This document shows, one piece after another, positions 1 to 8,163 of a stretch of DNA of 64,000 nucleotides. The notes under the pieces were generated by a model. That model was not told where the DNA came from and ran no database searches. It saw nothing but the letters and a program-made list of their open reading frames with translations. The stretch spans positions 62,001-126,000 of the forward strand of contig CAIJPN010000017.1 in assembly GCA_903822545.1 (NCBI GenBank), read 5' to 3'. Positions within the stretch are counted from its first letter, which is position 1; every line of letters begins with the position of its first letter. A program made the translations under genes and the position numbers. This DNA comes from an uncultured Anaerolineae bacterium. GTDB taxonomy: Bacteria; Chloroflexota; Anaerolineae; Anaerolineales; Villigracilaceae.

Positions 1-606
1 CTGTTTTTCCTGGCTCCGTATGGCGCGGCGAAGCTGATTCAGTGGCTGGCCGGGTCTATGCCTGTGATTGGTGCTGCCGGAGCGATGGAATCTGCCCAGC
101 CTGTGATAAATGTCTGGGTGGCAGCGGCAATTGAAGGTGTGGTGCGGCTTATGCTGATTATTGGTTACATGTGGGCAATTGGGAAAATGCCCGAGATTGC
201 GCGCGTATTCCAATATCACGGCGCGGAGCACAAGACGATCAATGCCTTTGAAGCCGGGGCCGAGTTAACGCCCGAAAACGTGAAGAAATTCCCGCTGGAG
301 CATCCCCGCTGTGGCACTTCTTTCCTGCTGACGCTGGTCATCCTGTCGATTTTGGCATTCAGCCTGCTGCATCCGCTGGCCTGGTTCTGGCAGGTGTTGG
401 GGCGCATCCTGCTGATCCCCGTCCTGGCCGGGATCGCGGTGGAATACATTCGCTGGACGGCCAATCATCTCAACTCGCCGTTTGTGCGCGCGATTGTGCG
501 TCCCAACCTGGCGCTGCAAGGGTTGACCACCCGCGAACCGGATCTGCAAATCCTGGAAGTGGCGATCCGCTCGTTTAATGAGATGCGTAAAGCAGAAGAG
601 CAGTAA
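1..606 (+). CDS. DUF1385 family integral membrane protein (5' end outside window)
   Basis: The reading frame is open from the first base, so the N-terminus lies upstream of the window. The visible part has a hydrophobic segment around an IIGYMWAIG stretch, the conserved EHKTINAFEAG block and an HPRCGTSF block, then two further membrane segments. The paired His/Glu block and the HPRCGTSF block are typical of DUF1385 (YqhQ-like) proteins, whose biochemical function is not established. It ends just before a strong hairpin terminator. The family assignment is firm from these motifs; the role is unknown. Confidence 0.85.
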   Translation: MFFLAPYGAAKLIQWLAGSMPVIGAAGAMESAQPVINVWVAAAIEGVVRLMLIIGYMWAIGKMPEIARVFQYHGAEHKTINAFEAGAELTPENVKKFPLEHPRCGTSFLLTLVILSILAFSLLHPLAWFWQVLGRILLIPVLAGIAVEYIRWTANHLNSPFVRAIVRPNLALQGLTTREPDLQILEVAIRSFNEMRKAEEQ

Positions 607-619
607 TTGGTCAATGCGG

Positions 620-660
620 AAAAAAAGACCGCAGGGTATCACACCCTGTGGTCTTTTTGT
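620..660. terminator. Bidirectional intrinsic terminator
   Basis: A 14-bp stem (624-637 with 643-656, one G-T pair) is flanked by A-runs on the left and T-runs on the right. It therefore works in both directions between the convergent DUF1385 gene and the Rieske oxygenase gene, whose stop codon it overlaps. Confidence 0.85.
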
Positions 661-1634
661 TATTGCATCAAAGCCTGGCGCCGTTTGCGGTACAGGATGA
701 TGGGCAGGTCGCCGGGAACGAGGATTTCATCCATTTTCAAGTCAGAGCGGATGGGGCGCTGGGTGATGACAACATCTTTATCCTGCCGCAAAATGATGAA
801 GGTGCTGAACAGTGAGAACAGATCGGCGACCTGGCGCAGGCCGGGGATGGTGAAGCTGTGGTACTGGCGGGCGTAAACGAGCGTGTTGGCATCGTCGACC
901 GGCGCGAAGGCCACAAAAACGCGCACATCATCGCCCAGCCAGAGCTGCCAAACATTGGGGTAGTGGAACTGGATTAGCGGCCGGCCGGTGGGTGCGGGCA
1001 TTTCGGAGGGCTTGCGCGCAACCTGGCCATGATCAAGCTCATTGTCGAGCCAGGCTTCGAGCAGCCAGCTGCCGGGGGCAAGTTCGCGCTCGCAGACAAC
1101 GGGGCCATGGACAACCGTCTGCCCGCCCGCGCCGATGGTGTTATGGTGCACGAAGGGCAGGTGCAGCACATCCAGCTGGTTTTCGATGGCGCGGCTGTAA
1201 TGCACCGGCCACGGGTCGCGGAAGGTTACGTAAGCCAGCCGGTCGGGCAGGTTATCGAAAAACGGCAGCGGCGGGTAGCTGGCGCGCGGTTCGCCCCACC
1301 AGATGTAAACCAGTCCGTGCGCCTCGCGCGTCTCGTAAGCCTGGGCGCGCATGGCCTTCGGCGGCGTAGCGGCGCGCCCGTTGGCCGGGATGAGCGTGCA
1401 GGCGCCGCGCGGGTCGAACTCGAAGCCGTGGAAGGGACATTGCACACATTCCCCGGTCAGTTTCCCGGCGCTGAAGGCCGCGCCGCGATGCGGGCAGCGA
1501 TCGCCCATGATGTGGGCTGTTCCGGCTCCGTCGCGCCAGGCCACCAGTTTTTCGCCCATGCGCGTCACGCCGGTCAGCCTGCCGCGCCGGATTTGGTCAG
1601 ATTCAAGGATGGCGTACCATTGGTTGGGGATCAT
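660..1634 (-). CDS. Rieske non-heme iron oxygenase (aromatic ring-hydroxylating type)
   Basis: A 324-residue protein. The N-terminal Rieske [2Fe-2S] domain has ligands Cys47, His49 (CPHRG) and Cys66, His69 (CPFHG). The C-terminal catalytic domain carries a D-x2-H-x4-H motif (Asp155, His158, His163) that binds mononuclear iron. This pattern is that of oxygenase alpha subunits which hydroxylate or demethylate aromatic, sterol or pigment-like substrates; the substrate cannot be read from the sequence. The start was placed at the ATG at 1634 because an AGGAG lies 8 nt upstream; a longer frame to 1703 exists but runs into a repeat. No ferredoxin or reductase gene is adjacent. Confidence 0.85.
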   Translation of the reverse strand: MIPNQWYAILESDQIRRGRLTGVTRMGEKLVAWRDGAGTAHIMGDRCPHRGAAFSAGKLTGECVQCPFHGFEFDPRGACTLIPANGRAATPPKAMRAQAYETREAHGLVYIWWGEPRASYPPLPFFDNLPDRLAYVTFRDPWPVHYSRAIENQLDVLHLPFVHHNTIGAGGQTVVHGPVVCERELAPGSWLLEAWLDNELDHGQVARKPSEMPAPTGRPLIQFHYPNVWQLWLGDDVRVFVAFAPVDDANTLVYARQYHSFTIPGLRQVADLFSLFSTFIILRQDKDVVITQRPIRSDLKMDEILVPGDLPIILYRKRRQALMQ

Positions 1635-1683
1635 TGTTGGCTCCTGTGGGCGGTGCGTAGCAGCCTGGCCGATGGAATTTTCA

Positions 1684-1747
1684 CCACGGAGACACAGAGA
1701 CACGGAGATTTTTAAAAGTTTTTCTCAGTGCCTCGGTGTCTCCGTGG
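1684..1747. repeat. Imperfect inverted repeat of the CCACGGAGACAC type
   Basis: Arms of 25 bp (1684-1708 and 1723-1747) begin with the same CCACGGAGACAC and are separated by 14 AT-rich bases. The left arm is itself a partial tandem of ACAGAGAC/ACGGAG units. It lies in the divergent gap between the Rieske gene and the glycosidase gene. It resembles dispersed intergenic repeats more than a protein-binding site, but it could also form a hairpin in either leader. Confidence 0.7.
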
Positions 1748-1824
1748 TTTTTTCGGTTTCTGCATATAGTTACGATACTTTTTCTCACTAATTATAGGTC
1801 GTTTCACGGGTGTAGAATGGGAAC

Positions 1825-2685
1825 ATGAAAAAAATCATTTTGTGGATGTCTTTACTGGGGATTTTGGCCGCCGCAGCGGCAGTTTTCTACCTTTGGGGTC
1901 GTCCCGCGCCGGTGGAGATGCGCGAAGAGCCTTACCCGTGTGTGGTCTACTACCGAAAGGTGCGCACATCGCCCCGCATCATGATCGCGCACATCGTCAC
2001 CGTCGATTTGTCGTGCAAAAACATCGAAACCTTCGTCACCCCGCCCGAAAAAGGGGATAAAGAAATGCCCCTACGTGGCCGCGCCACCCTCCAGTTTGCC
2101 AAAGAGTTTGGGGTGCAGGTGGCCGTCAACGGCGACGGATTCACGCCCTGGTGGTCGAAAACACTCTGGGATTTTTACCCGCGTGCCGGGGATGCTGTCA
2201 CACCGAACGGTTTTGCAGCATCCGTGCGCCGCGAATACGGCCCGCGCGATTCGGACGAGATCACGCTCTATATCAACGAAAAAGGCGAGGCCAGTTTTGG
2301 CGCACCGATTCGCAAGGTGTATAACGCCATTTCGGGCAGTCACTGGTTGGTGCGCGGCCGTGAAGTGGTTGAAAACCTGGCGGATACCGGCCCTGCCCCG
2401 CGCACCGCCCTCGGGCTGGATGGTTCTGGGCGCAAATTGATCATCGTCGTGGTAGATGGCCGCCAGCCCTTCTACAGCGAGGGCGCGACAATCGCCGAAA
2501 CCGCCGGGCTGATGCTGTTCTACGGCGGCGACAACGCCATCCTGCTGGATGGCGGCGGCTCCTCTACGCTGGTCATCGACTGGCCGGGCGAGGGGCTGAA
2601 GGTGATGAACTCACCGATTGATTTGTATATTCCGGGCAGGGAGCGGGTGGTGGGGAATCATTTGGGGGTTTTTGCAGAAAGATAA
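1825..2685 (+). CDS. Secreted phosphodiester glycosidase family protein (NAGPA/DUF2233-like)
   Basis: A 286-residue protein with an N-terminal hydrophobic segment (about residues 5-24) that acts as a signal or anchor, followed by an extracytoplasmic domain. Diagnostic blocks are NGDGF, PRTALGLD and DGGGSSTLV near the C-terminus, as in phosphodiester glycosidase domains related to the enzyme that uncovers mannose-6-phosphate. The bacterial substrates are largely unknown, probably envelope polysaccharides or phosphodiester-linked sugars. A TAGAAT box (1813-1818) ends only 6 nt before the ATG and no Shine-Dalgarno is visible, so the mRNA may be leaderless. Confidence 0.8.
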   Translation: MKKIILWMSLLGILAAAAAVFYLWGRPAPVEMREEPYPCVVYYRKVRTSPRIMIAHIVTVDLSCKNIETFVTPPEKGDKEMPLRGRATLQFAKEFGVQVAVNGDGFTPWWSKTLWDFYPRAGDAVTPNGFAASVRREYGPRDSDEITLYINEKGEASFGAPIRKVYNAISGSHWLVRGREVVENLADTGPAPRTALGLDGSGRKLIIVVVDGRQPFYSEGATIAETAGLMLFYGGDNAILLDGGGSSTLVIDWPGEGLKVMNSPIDLYIPGRERVVGNHLGVFAER

Positions 2686-2730
2686 AAGATGAAAGATGAA
2701 TTGCCCCGAAAATTTTCATCTTTCATCTTT
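2685..2730. terminator. Convergent hairpin, possible bidirectional terminator
   Basis: A perfect 16-bp inverted repeat built from AAAGATGA units (2685-2700 and 2715-2730) with a 14-nt loop sits between two convergent genes and overlaps the glycosidase stop codon. It lacks a long T-run, so it may be a repeat element that serves as a weak terminator. Confidence 0.55.
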
Positions 2731-2747
2731 CTTGTTTCATCTTTGGC

Positions 2748-4127
2748 TTACAACGGTTCAAACTTCGCGGTAAAGTGCCTCAGCAACTTGGGTGCGTACG
2801 TGAATTTGTAGCCTTTGAGCGTGCTGGCGCGCTGGGCGATGTCGGCGACTACGCGGGCGATGTAATCCATGTGACTCTGGGTGTAGGTGCGGCGCGGCAG
2901 TGCCAATCGGACAAGTTCAAGCTGCGGGTAGATCATCTCGCCGCTGTCAGGGTCGGGATAGGCGAACATAACGGTGCCAATCTCGCTGGCGCGGATTCCG
3001 CCGGTCAGGTAGAGTTCGGTTGCCAGGGCGATGCCGGGTAGTTCGGCGTGGGGAATGTGCGGGAGCATCCGGCCCGCATCCATGTAGATGGCGTGCCCGC
3101 CGGGCGGTTCGATGATGGGGATGCCGTATTCTTTCAGCTTGGCGGCCAGGTAGGAGGTTTGCCCGAGGCGGTAGGCCAGGTAACTTTCGTCCAGCCCTTC
3201 GTACAGGCCGGTCGCCATCGCATCCAGGTCGCGCCCGGCCAGGCCGCCGTAGGTGGGGAAGCCTTCGCGCAAGATTAATTCGTTGCGGATGGCCTGGGCC
3301 ACTTCATCGTTGTTGGTGGCCAGCAGGCCGCCGATGTTGACGATGGCATCTTTTTTGGCCGACATGCAGAAACCGTCGGCGTAGCTGAACATTTCGCGGG
3401 CGATCTCGATGGGGGCTTTGTGTTCGTAGCCGGGTTCGCGCAGTTTGATGAAGTAGCAGTTTTCAGCGTAGCGGGCGGCGTCGATGTAGAAGGGGATGCC
3501 GAAGCTGTGATAGGTTTCTGCCACAGCGCGGATATTTTCCATCGAAATCGGCTGGCCGCCTCCGGCGTTGTTGGTGACGGTGATCATGCCCAGGGGGATG
3601 TTGGCAACCCCGGTGCGTTCGATAAATGCCCGGAGTTTGGCAATATCCATATTCCCCTTGAAGGGGTGCTGGCTTTGGGGGTTGAAGGCTTCTTCGATGA
3701 CCAGGTTGGTCGGACGCCCACCGCGCGCGCGGATGTTGGCGTCGGTGGTGTCGAAGTGCATGTTGGAGGGGATGTAGTTGCCGGGTTTGACCAGCACGGC
3801 GCTGAGGATGTTTTCGGCGGCGCGGCCCTGGTGGGTGGGGACGAAGTGCTTGAAGCCGAAGATATCATCCACTGCTTCTTTCAGGCGGAAGAAGGAGCGC
3901 GCCCCGGCGTAGGATTCGTCGCCCTCCATGATGGCGGCCCACTGGTGCTGGCTCATGGCCCCGGTGCCTGAGTCGGTCAGCAGGTCGATGAAAATATCCT
4001 CCGCTTTGAGCGTGAAGACGTTATAGCCCACCGCGCGCAAGGCTTCGCGCCGCGCCTCGGGCGGGATGAGTTGGATGGGTTCTACTACTTTGATGCGAAA
4101 TGGTTCGGGTGGGTACAGGGCGGTCAT
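2748..4127 (-). CDS. tnaA: Tryptophanase (PLP-dependent L-tryptophan indole-lyase)
   Basis: A 459-residue beta-eliminating lyase, full length for the family, splitting tryptophan into indole, pyruvate and ammonia in the cytoplasm. The PLP lysine lies in MSAKKD (Lys259). Three positions that separate tryptophanase from tyrosine phenol-lyase are all tryptophanase-like: Asp126 in HFDTT (E. coli Asp137; Thr in the phenol-lyase), Ile383 in SEIG (Arg in the phenol-lyase) and His451 in LRHFTAKF (Phe in the phenol-lyase). The start at 4127 has an AAGGAG just upstream. No tnaB permease or tnaC leader peptide was found beside it. Confidence 0.92.
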   Translation of the reverse strand: MTALYPPEPFRIKVVEPIQLIPPEARREALRAVGYNVFTLKAEDIFIDLLTDSGTGAMSQHQWAAIMEGDESYAGARSFFRLKEAVDDIFGFKHFVPTHQGRAAENILSAVLVKPGNYIPSNMHFDTTDANIRARGGRPTNLVIEEAFNPQSQHPFKGNMDIAKLRAFIERTGVANIPLGMITVTNNAGGGQPISMENIRAVAETYHSFGIPFYIDAARYAENCYFIKLREPGYEHKAPIEIAREMFSYADGFCMSAKKDAIVNIGGLLATNNDEVAQAIRNELILREGFPTYGGLAGRDLDAMATGLYEGLDESYLAYRLGQTSYLAAKLKEYGIPIIEPPGGHAIYMDAGRMLPHIPHAELPGIALATELYLTGGIRASEIGTVMFAYPDPDSGEMIYPQLELVRLALPRRTYTQSHMDYIARVVADIAQRASTLKGYKFTYAPKLLRHFTAKFEPL

Positions 4128-4234
4128 TTGGTCTCCTTGAAATTTGAGTGTGCGTCAAATTTTGGGTAGCGAGCCTGGCATATACCCCTGTATAGCCATT
4201 CGGTCTCCAATGACAGGCGTATTTTACTTGAAAT

Positions 4235-4421
4235 TAGTGAATGCAGAATGCGGAATGATGAATTTTGGGCGCAAATCATGTCGCGCTCGTAGGGGCGACC
4301 CGCCTGGCGCGAAAAGTCACGCCTCCTGGCAGGAAACCCTGGCGAACCGGCTCTCTGGCAGGCCTGGACGGGTCGCCCTTACACTCAGCATTCACACCTG
4401 CACTTGCGTGCGGCGCAAGTG
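4235..4421. repeat. Composite intergenic palindromic repeats (GTAGGGGCGACCCG type)
   Basis: The gap between tryptophanase and the decayed DUF4062 gene holds nested inverted repeats. A 14-bp pair (4289-4302 and 4369-4382) reads GTAGGGGCGACCCG against CGGGTCGCCCTTAC. Outside it, AATGCAGAATGCGG-type sequence near 4240 pairs imperfectly with 4424-4441 at the end of the neighbouring pseudogene. No gene was seen in this stretch. Confidence 0.65.
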
Positions 4422-5037
4422 TCATTCTGCCTTCTGCATTGCCTTTTCGATTTCCGCCAGCGTTTCCTGTGCTGATTGCAAACGTGGCGAACGCAGGCGC
4501 GTGAAAATCTCAACGGCGCGGCGGGAGAGGGTGAGCGCCTCCTGTAGGGGCGACCCTTCACGGTCAGACAAAGCGGTTTTTTGCGCAGGGCGGGCCGCCC
4601 TTACGAGGGCTTTGGCGAGGTGGTGACAATCGCTGGCAATCAACTCCAGCCGCCCGACTTTTTCTGCTGGTCGGCGATCATTATCACCTGCCAGCAGGCG
4701 CGGCAGGGCGGCGGAGATGAAGTCCCAGGCGGCACCCAGCGTGCGGAAGCCTTCGTAGTTGGTCTCCCCCGTATTGCATGGCGAGAGCGTAGGCGCGGTT
4801 TGGCAGAAGCATGGATGTTCCCGCGCCTTCGGGGATAAATTCGTAGCGATAGGTGTAAATTCTCACCGCCAGTTCGCTTTTTTTCAACTTATCGAGCGCC
4901 ACCGTTCCGGCCTCTGTGGCCCGCGTCCCAAAAATGTCCATCCGCCCGACTTCCTGCCCGCTGCGCTCCAGCGCATCATGTGCCGCCTTGCGGTGTTCAA
5001 TCAAATCAACGTAAGTGGAACTGATGAACAACTTCAT
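4422..5037 (-). pseudogene. Decayed DUF4062-TPR protein, frameshifted and internally shortened
   Basis: The N-terminus (MKLFISSTYVDL, start 5037) is a DUF4062 domain of about 90 residues with the RYEFIPEG block. Near 4770 the frame shifts: the continuation NYEGFRTLGAAWDFIS through to SRRAVEIFTRLRS and the stop at 4422 is in another frame and looks like the C-terminal end of a tetratricopeptide-repeat protein. Intact DUF4062 proteins of this kind are usually much longer, with NTPase and TPR parts in between, so most of the middle is missing. The TPR remnant also carries a palindromic repeat (4544-4604) read through in frame. A real assembly frameshift cannot be excluded, but the missing middle argues for decay. 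Confidence 0.65.
4544..4604. repeat. GTAGGGGCGACCC palindromic element inside the decayed TPR gene
   Basis: Arms 4544-4556 (GTAGGGGCGACCC) and 4592-4604 (GGGCCGCCCTTAC) match the arms of the intergenic copy at 4289-4382. Translated on the minus strand, the element adds roughly 20 residues between two TPR-like helices without a stop codon. Confidence 0.65.
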
Positions 5038-5148
5038 AATCCGCGTTCGCCTTTGGTGCAACGAATGAGTTTTCTCTAGCAAAGTTTAGCCTGTTTTGCC
5101 ATCCGGCGCAGCGTTTTTCGTTTTGTGAAATAAATCTCGACTCACAGG

Positions 5149-5154
5149 TATAAT
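5149..5154 (+). promoter_or_regulatory. -10 box (TATAAT) 6 nt before an ATG
   Basis: A perfect TATAAT ends 6 nt before the ATG at 5161, which would place the transcription start on or next to the start codon. No good -35 at 17-nt spacing was found; TTGTGA at 5123 is 20 nt away. Confidence 0.5.
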
Positions 5155-5160
5155 TGAAAC

Positions 5161-5400
5161 ATGTCACACACGGTGCGCATTACACTGGCTCTCGCCACGC
5201 TGGCAATTTCCATCAGCCTGCTGATGTGGGGATTCTTGCCCGGAAAACGCCAGGTGCGCCGCCAGTTCATCCAGCCGGCCCAGATGCAGCTGCCCACGCC
5301 CGGAGCTTTTGTCCCGTACCGCGTCCAGCTTGCGCATGTCACATCGCTTGAAAAAACACAGACCACACATTTCGTGGCCTGTTTTGTCTTAATCTTGTGA
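5161..5400 (+). CDS. Small single-span membrane protein of unknown function
   Basis: A 79-residue frame with one hydrophobic helix (about residues 7-26) followed by a basic, glutamine- and proline-rich tail. It has no ribosome binding site, but a TATAAT box lies 6 nt upstream of its ATG, consistent with leaderless expression. The last 20 residues (from EKTQTTHF) are encoded by an imperfect hairpin with a T-rich 3' side (about 5350-5392), so the true C-terminus could be altered or truncated. I do not recognise the family. Confidence 0.5.
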   Translation: MSHTVRITLALATLAISISLLMWGFLPGKRQVRRQFIQPAQMQLPTPGAFVPYRVQLAHVTSLEKTQTTHFVACFVLIL

Positions 5401-5418
5401 GATAGGAGATCTTCCCAG

Positions 5419-6357
5419 GTGACCACGCTCTTTTTTGCTACAGACATTCATGGTTCGGATATTTGTTGGAATAAGTTCTTGAATGCGGGGAAATTCTACA
5501 GCGCAGACGTGCTCATCCTGGGCGGTGATATGACCGGCAAGGCGATTGTGCCATTTATCCACCAGGGTGGCGATAAATACCGGATGACCCTCCTCCAGCA
5601 GGATTTTGATATTTCCAGCCCCGAAGAATTGCAGGACATGATCAAACGTGTCCGCAGCCGGGGCTATTACCCCTACATGACCAACCCCGATGAGATCGCC
5701 GAACTTTCCAAAGACCCCGACCGCATCTACCAGCTTTTTATTTCCGAGGCGCTGAAAGTGGTCGGCCAGTGGATGGAGATCGCCGCCAAAAAACTGGATG
5801 GCACCGGCTTGAAAGTCTACGTCTGCCCCGGCAACGATGACCGCTTCGAGGTGGATGACATCCTGCGAGCCTCGAAACACGTCACCCTGGCGGAGGGGCA
5901 GGTGAACGACATCCAGGGGCATGAGATGATCGCTTCGGGTTGGGCCAACCCCACACCCTGGCACACCTACCGCGAGGAAGATGAGTCTGGGCTGGCTAAA
6001 CGCTACGAGGCGATGACATCCCAGTTGAAAAACCCGGCCACCGCCATCTTCAACATCCATGTGCCCCCGCACAAATCCAACCTGGATGAAGCCCCCGAAC
6101 TGGATGAAAACCTGCGCCCGAAATATGCCGGGCAGGCGCTCAAGGCGGTTGGCTCCACTGCGTTGCGCAAATCCATCGAGAAATTCCAACCGCTATTGGG
6201 GCTGCACGGCCACATTCACGAAGGGCGCGGTGTCAGCCGCATCGGCAAGACCCTGTGCATCAATCCCGGCTCGATGTATGAGCAGGGCGTGCTCCAGGGC
6301 GCGATTGTCAAACTCGGCAAGAATAAGGTCGAGAATTATGTTTTAACGCAGGGATGA
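5419..6357 (+). CDS. Metallophosphoesterase family protein
   Basis: A 312-residue calcineurin-like phosphoesterase. The two-metal site motifs occur in order: DIHGS (Asp9, His11), GGDMT, PGNDD and LHGHIHEG near the C-terminus. No signal peptide, so cytoplasmic. The start is a GTG at 5419 with AGGAGAT about 8 nt upstream. The substrate is not deducible; relatives include phosphodiesterases and YfcE-like enzymes. A palindromic repeat directly follows the stop. Confidence 0.85.
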   Translation: MTTLFFATDIHGSDICWNKFLNAGKFYSADVLILGGDMTGKAIVPFIHQGGDKYRMTLLQQDFDISSPEELQDMIKRVRSRGYYPYMTNPDEIAELSKDPDRIYQLFISEALKVVGQWMEIAAKKLDGTGLKVYVCPGNDDRFEVDDILRASKHVTLAEGQVNDIQGHEMIASGWANPTPWHTYREEDESGLAKRYEAMTSQLKNPATAIFNIHVPPHKSNLDEAPELDENLRPKYAGQALKAVGSTALRKSIEKFQPLLGLHGHIHEGRGVSRIGKTLCINPGSMYEQGVLQGAIVKLGKNKVENYVLTQG

Positions 6358-6359
6358 GC

Positions 6360-6432
6360 GTAGGTCAGGCTTGTAGCCTGACTTACCGACCATAAATGGT
6401 ATTTGAAATGGCAGGCTAAAAACCTGTCGTAC
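6360..6432. repeat. Two adjacent short palindromes in the gap after the phosphoesterase
   Basis: The first is GTAGGTCAGGCT / AGCCTGACTTAC around a 3-nt loop (6360-6386). The second (6411-6432) is a shorter GGCAGGCT / ACCTGTCGTAC pair. They share the GTAG...TTAC termini seen in other repeats of the window and may act as a weak terminator before the permease gene. Confidence 0.6.
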
Positions 6433-6464
6433 TCAGAAATAGCAACCCAAAGGAGACAGCACCC

Positions 6465-8102
6465 ATGACCGATTTGTTTGTCCGCAAGGCTACCGGCCTG
6501 GTACGTTCCTGGTCGGTATTTGACGCGTTTGTCTACGCGTTGTTTTCCATCAACCTGATTACGCTCGGGTTGTACAGCTTCAGCCAGATGTACTATTTTG
6601 GCGGCGGGCTGGTTCCAGCGTTGATCGTCAGCGCCATCTTCATCTTTTTTGAAGTGGTGGTTTATGCGGCACTGATCGCTGTTATGCCGCGTTCCGGTGG
6701 CGATTATGTCTGGCAAAGCCGCATCCTGGGAGGGGGCGTCGGTTTTGTGCTGGCAATCACCGGCTGGTGGTTCATCCTGTGGCTGTGGGTTCCGCTTTAC
6801 GGCGATATGTTCCGCCACATCGTCCTGGTTCCACTGCTCGCCATTCTCGGCCTGAAAGACTCAGCCTTGTGGTTCGCCGGCTCTGGCACACCGCTCTTTG
6901 TCAGCTCCATCATTACCCTGGCGATTGTCAGCATCTACATCGCGCTTGGGATGAAACGCTATGCCCAGATCCAGAAAATTTGCTTCTATGGCGGCATGTT
7001 GGGGCTTGCACTGGTCGTCGGTCTGCTGTTGACTGGCAGCCCGGCAGATTTCAAGGCTGGCCTCGAGGCCAATTCCACCGCCCTGTTTGGCACCGCCCCC
7101 GGCATTTATGATGCCACCGTCACGCTTGGCACCAATGCCGGGGCAGCCCTGCCGCTGGTTGGGATGGTTGACTTCAACGGCATCGGCCTGATCTTCCTGA
7201 CGCTGCCCTACCTCGTTTTCTTCAATCTGTGGCCCAACTGGGGCGCGACCCTCTATGGCGAAGTGCGCGGCGCGACCGATTTCAAACGCAACATCGCTGG
7301 CATGGGCTCTGCCCTGGGCGTTACCACCATCCTGGGCATCATCCTGCTCTATGCCATCAGCAAAACCATCGGCTGGGAATTCTACGTCCAGGCCGGCGGC
7401 GCCTGGTGGAACTATGTTTGGGGCTACACCACCGATGCCCCGGCCATGCCTTTCTGGCCCTACCCGGCCCTGCTGGCAGCCTTCCTGACCACCAACCGCA
7501 TCATCCAATTTGTGGTGGTTTTCCTGATGGGCTTGTGGTGGTTTGGCTGGAGCGGCACCGTTTTCCTGTCATCCACCCGTGTCATCTTCGCTGCCGCTTT
7601 TGACCGCCTGCTGCCCGAAAAAGTCGCCGAAGTTGACGAAAATACCGGCACCCCCATCTATGCCCTGCTGCTGATGCTGGTTCCGTCCATCATCGTTTCT
7701 TACCTGTTCGCCTACGATGTCTGGGGTTTCAAAGCCCTCACGCTTTGCTCCACCCTTGTCATAGCCGTGACCTATCTTGGCACAACCATTTCCGCCATCC
7801 TGCTGCCCTATCTCAAACCCGATCTGTACAAAGCCTCGCCGATTGCCAAATACAACATCCTGGGCGTACCACTCATCACAGTCGCGGGTCTCATCTTCGG
7901 TGGATTCCTGGTTTTCCTGCTCTACCAGTGGATTTTCGACCCGAACGTTCTGTATGGCATCGGATACACCAACACCAACTCCATGATTTACATGGGCGCC
8001 AACTACCTTCTCGCGCTGGCTATCTACCTCGGTTTCCGCTACTACCGCAAACAGGGCGGCATCGATGTAGACAAAGTCCACGCCGAAATCCCTTCGGAAT
8101 AG
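6465..8102 (+). CDS. APC-superfamily amino acid permease
   Basis: A 545-residue protein with about 12 predicted membrane helices. The N-terminal part fits the amino acid/polyamine/organocation superfamily: a glycine-rich first helix region, then MPRSGGDYVWQSR, the conserved loop of the family. It probably imports an amino acid or related organic cation into the cytoplasm by cation symport; specificity cannot be read. GGAGACAG precedes the ATG. It stands alone between repeats, with the nucleotidyltransferase-like gene 60 nt downstream. Confidence 0.8.
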   Translation: MTDLFVRKATGLVRSWSVFDAFVYALFSINLITLGLYSFSQMYYFGGGLVPALIVSAIFIFFEVVVYAALIAVMPRSGGDYVWQSRILGGGVGFVLAITGWWFILWLWVPLYGDMFRHIVLVPLLAILGLKDSALWFAGSGTPLFVSSIITLAIVSIYIALGMKRYAQIQKICFYGGMLGLALVVGLLLTGSPADFKAGLEANSTALFGTAPGIYDATVTLGTNAGAALPLVGMVDFNGIGLIFLTLPYLVFFNLWPNWGATLYGEVRGATDFKRNIAGMGSALGVTTILGIILLYAISKTIGWEFYVQAGGAWWNYVWGYTTDAPAMPFWPYPALLAAFLTTNRIIQFVVVFLMGLWWFGWSGTVFLSSTRVIFAAAFDRLLPEKVAEVDENTGTPIYALLLMLVPSIIVSYLFAYDVWGFKALTLCSTLVIAVTYLGTTISAILLPYLKPDLYKASPIAKYNILGVPLITVAGLIFGGFLVFLLYQWIFDPNVLYGIGYTNTNSMIYMGANYLLALAIYLGFRYYRKQGGIDVDKVHAEIPSE

Positions 8103-8113
8103 TGATCACCCAA

Positions 8114-8139
8114 CCCCCTTCCCTTAGCCGGGAAGGGGG
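8114..8139. repeat. CCCCCTTCCC / GGGAAGGGGG palindrome
   Basis: A perfect 10-bp inverted repeat with a 6-nt loop lies in the gap after the permease gene. Its arms belong to the same G/C-rich family found inside murE and the FAD/Fe-S dehydrogenase gene. Confidence 0.7.
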
Positions 8140-8163
8140 CCCGGTTCAAAAAGGAAGATGTCC

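Noticed and set aside
2748-4127. Tyrosine phenol-lyase as identity of the PLP enzyme
   Set aside because: The three discriminating residues are all those of tryptophanase.
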